Positions 1-7,579 are shown, counted from the stretch's first letter. The stretch is DNA of 11,274 nucleotides from QHWK01 sp035315685 (GCA_035315685.1 DATFXR010000848.1:1-11274), one strand, 5' to 3'. The notes: generated by a model from the letters alone, not told the origin. Translations and numbers: made by a program.

Positions 1-65
1 TAGCCCGCATAGACGTAAACGATCGTGAGCGTCGAGACCCAGAAGATCAGCCGCATGCCCGTCAT
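1..65 (-). CDS. Probable family-2 glycosyltransferase, N-terminal fragment cut by the window edge
   Basis: Only about 21 codons are present; the gene runs off the left edge. The reading is M-T-G-M-R-L followed by a hydrophobic stretch FWVSTLTIVYVYAG, with the next codon starting TA (Tyr if TAT or TAC). An N-terminal membrane helix of the form FW.S...Y.Y.GY is typical of membrane-anchored GT2 (cellulose-synthase-like) glycosyltransferases that add sugars to the lipid-linked repeat unit. Two in-frame ATGs are possible, at 65 and at 56. The second has an AGGA about nine bases upstream and is a reasonable choice; the first has AGG directly against it, which is too close. It begins 13 bases after the stop of the dehydrogenase gene, so it belongs to the same operon. 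With so little sequence, another membrane protein is possible. The family call is inference from the N-terminal pattern and the context. Confidence 0.5.
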   Translation of the reverse strand, partial: MTGMRLIFWVSTLTIVYVYAG

Positions 66-78
66 CCTGCATGCCGTC

Positions 79-1473
79 CTAGGCGACGTGCCTCGAGATG
101 TCCATCGGCTGCCAGGTCTCGGCGTAGGCCGGTGGCGGCGCGCCCAGCTTGAACACATGCGGCTGCGGCTCTTTAATCGCGTCTCGGGTGTCGACGATCA
201 GCGGCGCTGCGGCGACCAGCGTGCCGTAGTCGACGGCGCTGTGGTCGGTGAGAATGGCGACGCAGTCGACGTCGGCGAGCGTGGCCGAAGTAATCGGCGT
301 CGATGCGAGATCGTAGCCACCGATCCAGGAACGGCCGGCCAGCGTCGGCACGTGCGGATCCGAGTAGCACAGCTGCGCGCCTTTGCGGTGGAGCAGGCCC
401 ATCACGTCCAGCGACGGCGATTCGCGCAGGTCGTCGATGTCGCGCTTGTACGCGATTCCGAGAATCATCACGCGTGCGCCGTTCAGCGCCTTCTTCTGGA
501 CGTTGAGCGCATCGGCGATCTTGTCGACCGTCGCGTGCGGCATCGCGCCGTTCACCTGCCCGGCGAGCTCGATGAACCGCGGTTCGAAGCCGTACTGCTT
601 CGCCTTCCACGACAGATAGAACGGATCGATCGGGATGCAGTGACCGCCGAGACCCGGTCCCGGATAGAACGGCATGAAGCCGAACGGCTTCGTCTTCGCG
701 GCGTTGACCACTTCCCAGACGTCGAGACCCAGGCGATCGCACATCAGCGCGATTTCGTTCACCAGCCCGATGTTCACCATGCGGAAGGTGTTTTCGAGCA
801 GTTTCACCATCTCGGCCGCGCGCGGCGAGCTCACCGGCACAATCGTCTCGACGGCGGTCGCATACAGCGCAGCGGCCAGTCGTGTCGACGCCTCGCCCAC
901 GCCGCCGACGACCTTCGGGACGTTGTGGGTGTTGAACCGCGGATTGCCCGGATCGACGCGCTCGGGCGAGAAGGCCAGGAAGAAGTCGACGCCGGCCTCG
1001 AGACCGCCGGCTTCGAGCATCGGCTGGACGAGTTCCTCGGTCGTACCGGGGTAGGTCGTCGACTCGAGAACGATCAGCATGCCCGGATGCAGGTGCGCCG
1101 CGATCTTCTCGACAGCCGAGACGATGTACGACATGTCCGGGTCTTTTGTCTTCCGGAGAGGAGTAGGGACACAGATGTTGATCGTGTCGAGCCCGGCGGC
1201 GACGCCGTAGTCGGTCGTCGCGGTCAGCCGTCCCGCGTCGACCGACGCGCGCACGTCGGCCGGCGTGACGTCGGGAATGTACGACTCGCGCTGGTTGACC
1301 GCCTCGACCTTCCGTTCATCGAGATCGATACCGATGGTCGTCAAGCCGTTGCGGGCGAATTCGACCGCCAGCGGCAGACCGACGTAGCCCAGCCCGACGA
1401 CGCCGACACGTGCCTGCCGATCATGAATCCGCGCGAGCAATCGTTCCGCGGTCGATGCCATCGAGCGCTCCAT
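79..1473 (-). CDS. wbpA: UDP-N-acetyl-hexosamine 6-dehydrogenase (WbpA/TviB-type nucleotide sugar dehydrogenase)
   Basis: A 464-residue cytoplasmic NAD-dependent enzyme that oxidises C6 of a UDP-sugar to a uronic acid, giving an acidic precursor for the polysaccharide. The N-terminal Rossmann motif GLGYVG is at residues 27-32, with the acidic residue ending the second strand near D50. ESTTYPGTT (137-145) and FSPERVDPG (168-176) are family signatures, K224 and N228 are the conserved central-domain pair, and the catalytic cysteine is C279 in GGHCIPIDP. This HCIPIDP form is typical of the UDP-GlcNAc/UDP-GalNAc dehydrogenases WbpA and TviB. UDP-glucose dehydrogenases have GGSCFPKD and WecC has GGHCIAVDP, so those are less likely. 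The exact substrate cannot be read from sequence. The ATG at 1473 directly follows the TGA of the upstream ATPase gene. An alternative start is Met5 at 1461, which has GGAG six bases upstream. The symbol marks family, not proven function. Confidence 0.92.
   Translation of the reverse strand: MERSMASTAERLLARIHDRQARVGVVGLGYVGLPLAVEFARNGLTTIGIDLDERKVEAVNQRESYIPDVTPADVRASVDAGRLTATTDYGVAAGLDTINICVPTPLRKTKDPDMSYIVSAVEKIAAHLHPGMLIVLESTTYPGTTEELVQPMLEAGGLEAGVDFFLAFSPERVDPGNPRFNTHNVPKVVGGVGEASTRLAAALYATAVETIVPVSSPRAAEMVKLLENTFRMVNIGLVNEIALMCDRLGLDVWEVVNAAKTKPFGFMPFYPGPGLGGHCIPIDPFYLSWKAKQYGFEPRFIELAGQVNGAMPHATVDKIADALNVQKKALNGARVMILGIAYKRDIDDLRESPSLDVMGLLHRKGAQLCYSDPHVPTLAGRSWIGGYDLASTPITSATLADVDCVAILTDHSAVDYGTLVAAAPLIVDTRDAIKEPQPHVFKLGAPPPAYAETWQPMDISRHVA
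1468..1471 (-). promoter_or_regulatory. Shine-Dalgarno-like GGAG favouring the internal Met5 start of the dehydrogenase
   Basis: GGAG lies six bases before the second in-frame ATG (1461-1459) of the dehydrogenase gene and overlaps the first ATG at 1473. The first ATG has only an AG-rich GAAGAAG stretch ahead of it. Either start may be used and the products differ by four residues. Confidence 0.4.
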
Positions 1474-2871
1474 TCAGTCTTCTTCGAGCAGCGGTTTGCC
1501 GAGGCCGAACAGACCGCGCCACATGCGCGTCCAGACGGTCGGCGACGAGTGCCGCTGTGCCATCGCGAATTGAGGACCTGGCACGGCCGCTCGCGGCGCG
1601 GCCGGCCTCGCGACGGGAGGCGCGCCGGCTGGCCGCGCGGGCACCGGCGTCGCGCGCATCGACGTCGTGGCGGCCACGGGGGGCGATGCCGCGCGAGCCT
1701 GGGCCGCTGGAGCCGGTGGTTGCGTCGCCGGTGTCGAGGGAGTCGCGCCCGCTCCGCCGTGTGCCGACGCACTGGGTGGCCAGGGCGCGGCCGTCGCAGC
1801 TGCGGTCTGCGCCTCGCGCATTCTCATCAGCCGGTACTGCTCCGTCAGAATGCGGTGCTGTTCAGCGAGTTCCCGCTCGCGCGTCACGACACGCGCTTCG
1901 CGCTCGGCGAGTTCGCGCTCGAGCGTGCGCAACGCCGCCAGGGCTGTGGAGTTCGAACCGGCGTCGAAAGCCGGAGCCGGCGCTCTCCACGGATCGATGC
2001 CGACTCCGGCCAGTGCGACGCCGTGCGATTCCATCGCGGGTGTCCCCGGCCGTGGCAGCACGCCGGTGTCCTGCAGCTCCGCGAGCACTTCCTGGACCAG
2101 CGGTACGTCGATCGCCGCCTTGTCCTCGCCATATCCGAACAGCAGTACGGCGTCGGCGATGATGTTGATCCGCCGCGGCAGTCCCTGGCTCGCACGGCCG
2201 ATCAGATCGGTCACCGGCGCGGGGAATTCCATCGGCGTTCCGAGTGCGGCTTTCTTCAGGCGGTGGTTGATGTAGGCCGCGGTTTCACCCGGATCCAACG
2301 GACGCAGGTGATAGCGCACCGTGACCCGCTGCCGCAGTTGTTCGAACTCGGGCCGCGAGAGCGCGTCCTGCAGGTTCGGCTGACCGACGAGGATGATCTG
2401 GACCAGCTTCGACTTCTCGGTTTCGAGGTTCGACAACATGCGGATTTCTTCGAGCGCCTCCGGCGACAGGTTCTGCGCCTCGTCGACAATCAAGAGCGCC
2501 AGGCGGCCTGCCGAGCGCTGCTCGACGAGAAACCGCGCCAGCTCGCGCAGCAGCACCGGCTTGCTCAGGCCGGGCTGTGGTGCGAGTCCGAAGTCGAGCA
2601 TCACGGCTTCGATCAAGTCGCGCGCGTCGAGCATCGTATTGACGAGGCGCGCCACCGACGTCCGGCGATCGATGCCGCGCAGCACGGTTTGCAGCAGTGT
2701 CGTCTTGCCCGAGCCGATTTCGCCGGTGATGACCACGAAGCCGGCGTGGCCCTCGATTCCATAGCGGAGGTAGTTCAATGCCTCCGTGTGCACCCGGCTC
2801 GGATACAGGTAGTCGGGATCGGGACTGAGCGAAAACGGACGCTCACGAAGGTTGTAGAAGCGTTCATACAT
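1474..2871 (-). CDS. ExeA/GspA-like AAA ATPase, XrtA (PEP-CTERM) EPS-locus type
   Basis: A 465-residue P-loop ATPase. The start MYERFYNLRERPFSLSPDP is the typical beginning of ExeA-like and XrtA-locus secretion ATPases. Walker A is GEIGSGKT (50-57), Walker B is LALLIVDEAQ (124-133, D130 and E131), and a GLPRRIN sensor-like motif is at 230-236. After the AAA core (to about 270) come a charged coiled coil (about 308-355, with ERELAE repeated at 318 and 332), a Pro/Ala-rich linker (about 356-432) and a Trp/Phe-rich C-terminal tail (442-465). Unlike ExeA/GspA, I see no clear transmembrane helix and no peptidoglycan-binding domain. In XrtA-type EPS loci this family is a constant member, but its role there is not settled; powering assembly or polysaccharide secretion is inference. 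The ATG at 2871 was chosen because the homologous region starts there, and GGGAG lies 11 bases upstream. It overlaps the end of the preceding nucleotidyltransferase gene by eight bases. Confidence 0.88.
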   Translation of the reverse strand: MYERFYNLRERPFSLSPDPDYLYPSRVHTEALNYLRYGIEGHAGFVVITGEIGSGKTTLLQTVLRGIDRRTSVARLVNTMLDARDLIEAVMLDFGLAPQPGLSKPVLLRELARFLVEQRSAGRLALLIVDEAQNLSPEALEEIRMLSNLETEKSKLVQIILVGQPNLQDALSRPEFEQLRQRVTVRYHLRPLDPGETAAYINHRLKKAALGTPMEFPAPVTDLIGRASQGLPRRINIIADAVLLFGYGEDKAAIDVPLVQEVLAELQDTGVLPRPGTPAMESHGVALAGVGIDPWRAPAPAFDAGSNSTALAALRTLERELAEREARVVTRERELAEQHRILTEQYRLMRMREAQTAAATAAPWPPSASAHGGAGATPSTPATQPPAPAAQARAASPPVAATTSMRATPVPARPAGAPPVARPAAPRAAVPGPQFAMAQRHSSPTVWTRMWRGLFGLGKPLLEED

Positions 2872-3661
2872 GGTGCAGCGTTCTCCCAGAAGCCGTGACG
2901 CGCGCCGGGACGAGCGTCGCCCGCCGTCGATCGGCAGCCGCATCGACGTCGGCGATGGCGGGCAGGACGTCGGCGCACGCCCGCCAGTAATCCTCGGGAA
3001 AGTCGATCTCGATCCACGGATAGCCGCGGGTTTCGACGACGTGCAGCGGTCGCCGCCGGGCGAACGCCGCAAACGCGCGTGGCACCCACTCACGGAGCGC
3101 TCCGGCGGCCACCAGCGCGTCCACCTCCTCCACCAGCACGCACGCGCCGGCTGCGCCGAACTTCGCGATGCCGACGTTCTCGCCGTCGGTCTCCGCTCGA
3201 TCGAGGTTCTTGCCGATGTCGACGACGCAGCCGCGGCGGACGCGGACCTTCATTTCTTCGTCGCCGTACTCCTCGCCGCGGGGCGCCGCCATCAGCAGCG
3301 CGTCCTCGTCCCGCGCGGAGAGCAGGTCGCGCAGCAGCTGATCGTGGAAGAGCACGTCGCAGTTCAGCACCACGAACCCGTCGCGCAGGAGATCGCGCGC
3401 CAGCCACAACGAGTAGAGGCTGTTCGTCGCCGCATGGCGCGTGTTGACCAGCACGTCGACGCCGGCGCCGCAACCGCGGCGGACGTCGCCGGCGCGGTAG
3501 CCGGCGACCACCGTGATCGCGTCGATGCCGCACGCGCGCAGCGATCGGATCTGCCGCTCGATCAGCATGCGGTCGCCGATGCGCGCCATGCATTTCGGCC
3601 AGTTGCCGGTGACGTCGCGGAGCCGCCCGCCGCGACCGGCGGCGAGGATCACGGCCCTCAT
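2864..3661 (-). CDS. LicC-like nucleotidyltransferase (phosphocholine cytidylyltransferase / sugar-1-phosphate type)
   Basis: A 265-residue cytoplasmic NTP-transferase that should join an NTP to a phosphorylated alcohol or sugar and release pyrophosphate. The nucleotide-binding loop LAAGRGGRLR is at 6-15, PK at 22-23, the family motif N-S-L-Y-S-L at 80-85, metal-binding D102 in LNCD, and a second probable metal ligand D220 in WIEIDFPEDY. The N..YSL motif and the EID..EDY end resemble LicC-type phosphocholine cytidylyltransferases and the related inositol-phosphate or phospho-sugar enzymes (COG1213 group) more than RmlA or GalU, which are longer and have other sugar-binding motifs. The substrate is therefore open: choline phosphate, another phospho-alcohol, or a sugar phosphate. 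The ATG at 3661 overlaps the flippase stop as ATGA and has a strong GGAGGG three bases upstream, set within the flippase coding sequence. Its place in the operon suggests it provides an activated group for the repeat unit or a substituent on it. Confidence 0.8.
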   Translation of the reverse strand: MRAVILAAGRGGRLRDVTGNWPKCMARIGDRMLIERQIRSLRACGIDAITVVAGYRAGDVRRGCGAGVDVLVNTRHAATNSLYSLWLARDLLRDGFVVLNCDVLFHDQLLRDLLSARDEDALLMAAPRGEEYGDEEMKVRVRRGCVVDIGKNLDRAETDGENVGIAKFGAAGACVLVEEVDALVAAGALREWVPRAFAAFARRRPLHVVETRGYPWIEIDFPEDYWRACADVLPAIADVDAAADRRRATLVPARVTASGRTLHHV

Positions 3662-5244
3662 GCGCCCTCCGACAGGCGGATGCGCACCGGCGTCCGCTGC
3701 AGCAGATGGAACGTCTTGGTCAGATAGAAGCGGCGCTCTGCGCGGCTGATCCCGAACGCGACGAAGACCGCCGCGTACACGGCGCACGCCGCCGCCATTT
3801 CCGCGCCGACCGCGATCAATGAGACGGGAACGAGATCTCGTGTGAAGTAGACAAAGGCAGCCATGACCGCTGCCGGCCACAGCGCCGGCCACACCGCGTC
3901 GGCGAGCCCGCGAACGAGCGGCAGCTGCACTCGTCGGCAGCCGGCTGGAAAGATCACCACGGAAGAGGCAATGCAGACCGGCACGAGCGTACCGAGCGCC
4001 ACGCCGACGAGCCCGAGCGGCTTCACGATGGCGATGCTGACCGCGACGTTGACGACCGCCGCTGCGATGTTCGCGATCGCGACCAGCCGGTGTTCGCCGG
4101 CACCTTTCAGGAGCGTGCTCGCGGTGGCGGTGCCGATGCGGATGATCACCGCCAGCGCCAGCAGCCGCAGCACGGCGACGCTGCCCCCGAACCCCCGGCC
4201 GACCCACGCCTGCACCAGCGGCCCGGCCATCAGGATCATCGCGCCGCCGGTCGGAACGACGGTGGCGAGCGACAGACGCGTGCCCTGGACGAGAATCGCC
4301 TGCAACCGGTGCACGCGATCCGCCGTGTCGTTGTCGACGACGGTCGGGAACAGCACCTCGTTGAGCTGATTCGTCAGCCGCTGGATCACCTCGGCCAGCC
4401 GTTGACCGACGGTCCAGACCGCCACCGCAGACGTGTTGAGGAATGCGCCAATGACGAGCGCGTCGACCGAATAATTGAGCTTGTTCGCCCAGTCGATGAG
4501 CAGCATGAAGACGCTGAGCGATGTCACCTCGCGGAGCCGCTCGCGCCGGAACCAGCCGATGCGGATGCGCATCGCCGGGAACACGCGGTAGGCGTTCGCG
4601 CGATACACGACATAACTGAGCAGCCGGACCGTGGTCGTCGCCGCCACCAGTTCGACCAGCCCGTAGCCCGCCAGGAGCACCACGACGTTGACGACCGCGG
4701 TGACGATGCTTGCTGCGGTGCCGACGAGATTGTTCAAGTCGAACCGCTGGAAGCCGTTGTTGACCGCGCCGAAGACGCTCACCGCGGTGCCGACGGCCAC
4801 GCTCAGGCTGGCGATCAGCATCACGATCCGGCCGGTGTGGACCTGCTCGGGCGTGAGCTGGAACAGGCGTCCCATGTACAGCGCGATCGCGATCGCCACC
4901 AGGTAGGTGACGACGCCAAAGGTGGCGAACACGACGAACGTCGTGCTGAGGATCTCGTTGAGGGCGCGCACGTCCCGGCGCGCGCGGTACTGCGCCACGA
5001 ACTTCACCAGCGCGCCGCCGTAACCGAGATCGAGCACTGAAAAGTAGGTCGTGACCGACGCCGTCAACATCCAGAGGCCGTACGCCGACTGGCCCAGGTG
5101 CGCGATGTTGAACGGCAGCACGACGAGGCCGAGGACGGCCTCGACGGCGATCGCCAGGTAGCGCGTCGACACGTTGCGTGCGACCGTGAGCGTCTGATCG
5201 AGACCCTCGGTCGCGATCTCGGGAAAATCGGACGTCGTGCTCAC
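3658..5244 (-). CDS. wzx: Wzx-type polysaccharide flippase (MOP superfamily)
   Basis: A 528-residue polytopic inner-membrane protein rich in Leu, Val and Ala, with roughly 12-14 hydrophobic segments. It should move lipid-linked repeat units from the cytoplasmic to the periplasmic leaflet. The LG.S.YGLW.L pattern followed by LDLGYG (71-76) and the K-F-V-A-Q-Y loop after it are typical of the Polysacc_synt / MVF-related flippase families. A second half with a shorter repeat of the same architecture begins near residue 260. The start is GTG at 5244, overlapping the TGA of the sugar transferase gene as GTGA. An AAGGGG lies just upstream, and no in-frame ATG occurs before residue 58, which is inside the membrane domain. 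The gene follows the initiating transferase, as expected in a Wzx/Wzy pathway. Transport of a different lipid-linked substrate such as teichuronic acid cannot be excluded. Confidence 0.85.
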   Translation of the reverse strand: MSTTSDFPEIATEGLDQTLTVARNVSTRYLAIAVEAVLGLVVLPFNIAHLGQSAYGLWMLTASVTTYFSVLDLGYGGALVKFVAQYRARRDVRALNEILSTTFVVFATFGVVTYLVAIAIALYMGRLFQLTPEQVHTGRIVMLIASLSVAVGTAVSVFGAVNNGFQRFDLNNLVGTAASIVTAVVNVVVLLAGYGLVELVAATTTVRLLSYVVYRANAYRVFPAMRIRIGWFRRERLREVTSLSVFMLLIDWANKLNYSVDALVIGAFLNTSAVAVWTVGQRLAEVIQRLTNQLNEVLFPTVVDNDTADRVHRLQAILVQGTRLSLATVVPTGGAMILMAGPLVQAWVGRGFGGSVAVLRLLALAVIIRIGTATASTLLKGAGEHRLVAIANIAAAVVNVAVSIAIVKPLGLVGVALGTLVPVCIASSVVIFPAGCRRVQLPLVRGLADAVWPALWPAAVMAAFVYFTRDLVPVSLIAVGAEMAAACAVYAAVFVAFGISRAERRFYLTKTFHLLQRTPVRIRLSEGA

Positions 5245-6611
5245 TTCGCCCCTTTCCCGGAGACGATCACTCTCACCGTGTCGATCAGAATCGTCAGGTC
5301 GAAGACCAGTGACAGGTGCTTGATGTAGTAGAGGTCGTAGCGAAGTTTTTCGACCGCGTCCTCGACGGAGGATCCGTAGCGGTACTTCACCTGCGCCCAG
5401 CCGGTGAGCCCGGGCCTCACCGAATGGCGCGCCATGTAGAAGGGAACCGCCTCGGCGAGCTGCTGGACGAAGAACGGCCGTTCCGGCCGCGGCCCGATGA
5501 AGCTCATGTCGCCCTTGAGCACGTTCCAGAGCTGCGGCAGTTCGTCGAGACGCGTGACGCGGATCACGCGGCCCACGCGGGTGACGCGCTCGTCGCCGTC
5601 CTTCGCCCACACCGGCGTGCCCTGCTCGGCGTCGATGCGCATCGAGCGGAACTTCAACAGCGTGAACACGCGGCCGTTTTCGCCAACCCGCTCCTGCCGG
5701 TAGAGAATCGGGCCCGGCGACTCCAGGCGGACCACGATCGCGGTGAGCAGCATCGCCGGCGCAGACAGCACGAACACCACCAGGGCGCACAGCAGATCGA
5801 CGACACGCTTGACCGCGCGCCTCAGCCGCGACACGCGAAAGCCGTCGGAAAAAATCAGCCAGCTTGGCTTGAGGTCCTCGACCAGAATCTTGCCGGCGAG
5901 CCGTTCGTAGGTCGTGACCGCATCTTCGACGCGCACGCCGGCGAGCTTTGCCCGCAGCAGCGCCTCGATCGGCAGGCGCCCGCGCCGGTCGGTGAGGCTG
6001 ACCACGATCCGATCGACGTGGCGGGTGGCGCGGATGCGGTCGATGTCGGCGGCGCTGCCGAGTACGTCGTACTGCCTGACGTACCGCCGTCCCGCCCCAT
6101 CATCGGAGATGAAGCCGACCAGCCGGTACGCGAAGTCCTGCTGCATGCGGATCTCCCGCGCGACCGTCTGCGCGAGGATCCCCGTGCCGACGATCAACAC
6201 CCGCTCTTCGAGGTGCGGATCGCTGGTGAGCCCGGTGAACGCGACGCGCCACAGCGGCACCGCGACGAGCAACAGGACGACGACGGTGGCGAACGTGCCG
6301 TTGCCGAGCAGCACCGACGGCACCAGCGCAGTGAGCGCCGCGAGCGCGAACGCTGCCGCACCGGTACCCTTGAGGACGCCCACCACGAGGTCGCGCGTCG
6401 CGTGCACCCGCGTCAGATTGTAGAGGTCGTTGTAATAGAAGCACAGCTCGCACAGCGCGGTAACCAGCACGACCTTCCACAGACCGCTGATCGCGCGGTC
6501 GAAGGCGCCATGAAGGTGTGCGGCGACGACGATCGACGACGAGATGAGGATCGTCTCGAATCCGAAGACCGTCAGGCCGCGCGTTGACACATGACGGTTG
6601 AAGACCCTCAT
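5241..6611 (-). CDS. Polyprenyl-phosphate sugar-1-phosphate transferase (EPS-initiating, PHPT/WbaP-WcaJ class)
   Basis: A 456-residue inner-membrane enzyme that transfers a sugar 1-phosphate from a nucleotide sugar to undecaprenyl phosphate, the first step of repeat-unit assembly. Four N-terminal hydrophobic segments (about 14-32, 43-60, 82-101, 105-125) precede a cytosolic Rossmann-like CoA-binding-type domain (VLIVGTG, 138-144). A membrane helix (about 267-293) then leads into the catalytic domain: YRQERVGENG (304-313), LLKFRSM (318-324), TRLDELPQLWN (353-363) with the D356-E357 catalytic pair, GDMSFIGPRPERP (367-379) and VRPGLTGWAQV (398-408). The full-length five-helix form fits the EPS_sugtrans family, including the XrtA-locus subfamily. 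The sugar specificity (galactose, glucose or an N-acetylated sugar) cannot be read. The ATG at 6611 has AGAGGA eight bases upstream and follows the kinase gene after 29 bases. Confidence 0.93.
   Translation of the reverse strand: MRVFNRHVSTRGLTVFGFETILISSSIVVAAHLHGAFDRAISGLWKVVLVTALCELCFYYNDLYNLTRVHATRDLVVGVLKGTGAAAFALAALTALVPSVLLGNGTFATVVVLLLVAVPLWRVAFTGLTSDPHLEERVLIVGTGILAQTVAREIRMQQDFAYRLVGFISDDGAGRRYVRQYDVLGSAADIDRIRATRHVDRIVVSLTDRRGRLPIEALLRAKLAGVRVEDAVTTYERLAGKILVEDLKPSWLIFSDGFRVSRLRRAVKRVVDLLCALVVFVLSAPAMLLTAIVVRLESPGPILYRQERVGENGRVFTLLKFRSMRIDAEQGTPVWAKDGDERVTRVGRVIRVTRLDELPQLWNVLKGDMSFIGPRPERPFFVQQLAEAVPFYMARHSVRPGLTGWAQVKYRYGSSVEDAVEKLRYDLYYIKHLSLVFDLTILIDTVRVIVSGKGAK
5249..5255 (-). 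promoter_or_regulatory. Ribosome binding site that decides the GTG start of the flippase
   Basis: The minus strand reads AAAGGGG here, with about four to six bases to the GTG at 5244. It supports this rare start, which overlaps the preceding stop codon as GTGA. Coupled translation with the sugar transferase is likely. Confidence 0.6.
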
Positions 6612-6640
6612 GGCGCGAATCCTCTGCGCTCGTTCATCGG

Positions 6641-7579
6641 CTAGGCGGCGTCCGCTGTAGCGTTCAACACGACGCCGAGGACCCGGTCGGGACCGATGGT
6701 CGAAACCGCCTCCTGAATCGCCGGCTTCGTCGTGACGCCCGCCTGCACCACCAGCACGACGCTGTCCACAATCGGCGCGAGGATGCCGACATCCGCGAGC
6801 GGGACGGCCGAAGGCGCGTCGACGACGACGCGATCGAACTGCGTCCGCAGCGTCTGCAGCGTGCGTCGCATCGCCGTGCTGCCGAGAAGCTCCGCGGGGT
6901 GTTCCGGCGCCCTGCCCGACGGCAGCACGCTGAGCTGCTGGCCCTCGATCGTCATCAGCGCATCGCCGAGAGTCGCCTCACCGGTCAGCACGTCGGCAAG
7001 ACCGGGCCCCTCCGGGACGCCCAGCAGCGCATGCAGCCGCGGGTATCGAAGGTCGGCGTCGACGATGCAGATCCGGGTTTGACAATCCTGCGCGATGGTC
7101 AGCGCGAGGTTCGCGGCGGTGACCGTCTTGCCCTCGCCACGCCCCGGGCTGGTCACCAGGATCACGTCGCTCGCCGTGCCGCGATCAGCCATCGCCAGCC
7201 GTGTGCGCAGCGCGCGGTACTGCTCCGCGACGGCCGCCCCAGGCGCGAGCACGGATACCAATGCGGGATCGAGACCTGTCGACTGGACGAGCCGGATCGA
7301 GGGCGTGCCTGGAATCGACGCGAGCGGCGCCGACGGGGATCCGAATGAAGCCGCCGCGTCCGACTCGATCGCCGCCGGGTCGAACGGTGGCAACGACGAG
7401 GCGACGTCGCCGTCAAAATCTGGTGACGCATCGAGCGGCGCAACGGCCGGAGCAGACCCTGGCATCGAGGCGGCGTCCGCGACGCGCGCCGGCAGCGGCG
7501 CCGTCTCCATGAGCGTGCGCGTCCGGCGAACGCCACCTTCCCGTTCGGCTTTGTCGAGGATGTTCTGAATCCGGCTCAT
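6641..7579 (-). CDS. cpsD: CpsD/CapB-type BY-kinase-like P-loop ATPase lacking a tyrosine tail
   Basis: A 312-residue cytoplasmic protein of the bacterial tyrosine kinase (MinD-like) fold that normally works with the Wzz-type co-polymerase to control EPS chain length and export. The N-terminus MSRIQNILDKAEREGG is the usual opening of EPS-locus autokinases. A Pro/Ala/Asp-rich, probably disordered linker spans about 25-112. EQYRALR (119-125) leads into the core: Walker A SPGRGEGKT (144-152, K151), Walker A' VDADLR (173-178) and Walker B VVVDAP (251-256). The protein ends soon after the GVVLN strand. The C-terminal tyrosine cluster that BY-kinases autophosphorylate is missing; the only tyrosines are Y121 and Y179, both in conserved core motifs. 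It may be a pure ATPase partner, or phosphorylate another protein. The ATG at 7579 has GGGAG four bases upstream, 45 bases after the co-polymerase stop. Confidence 0.88.
   Translation of the reverse strand: MSRIQNILDKAEREGGVRRTRTLMETAPLPARVADAASMPGSAPAVAPLDASPDFDGDVASSLPPFDPAAIESDAAASFGSPSAPLASIPGTPSIRLVQSTGLDPALVSVLAPGAAVAEQYRALRTRLAMADRGTASDVILVTSPGRGEGKTVTAANLALTIAQDCQTRICIVDADLRYPRLHALLGVPEGPGLADVLTGEATLGDALMTIEGQQLSVLPSGRAPEHPAELLGSTAMRRTLQTLRTQFDRVVVDAPSAVPLADVGILAPIVDSVVLVVQAGVTTKPAIQEAVSTIGPDRVLGVVLNATADAA

Noticed and set aside
79..1473. UDP-glucose 6-dehydrogenase (Ugd) as the name of the dehydrogenase
   Set aside because: The catalytic motif is GGHCIPIDP, not the GGSCFPKD form of UDP-glucose dehydrogenases.
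1858..1920. Short DNA direct repeat in the ATPase gene (two copies encoding ERELAE)
   Set aside because: It is a coiled-coil heptad-like repeat of codons in a Glu/Arg/Ala-rich helix, not a mobile element or regulatory repeat.
25..2898. Very long plus-strand open frame (957 codons) antisense to the dehydrogenase and the ATPase
   Set aside because: It crosses two confirmed minus-strand genes and reads as Arg/His/Asp-rich sequence with no family pattern. It results from strong GC third-position bias removing stop codons from the opposite strand.
2872..3093. N-terminal extension of the ATPase frame into the nucleotidyltransferase gene
   Set aside because: The family start MYERFY lies at 2871, and the extension is out-of-frame sequence of the nucleotidyltransferase, Ser/Arg-rich without pattern.
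5245..5790. Upstream extension of the flippase reading frame into the sugar transferase gene
   Set aside because: The extension has no membrane-protein character, lies wholly inside the conserved catalytic domain of the sugar transferase, and the GTG at 5244 has a good ribosome site.
4090..6587. Further long plus-strand open frames opposite the flippase and the sugar transferase
   Set aside because: Low-complexity His/Arg/Asp-rich translations that mirror membrane-protein codons on the other strand; no ribosome site or domain recognised.
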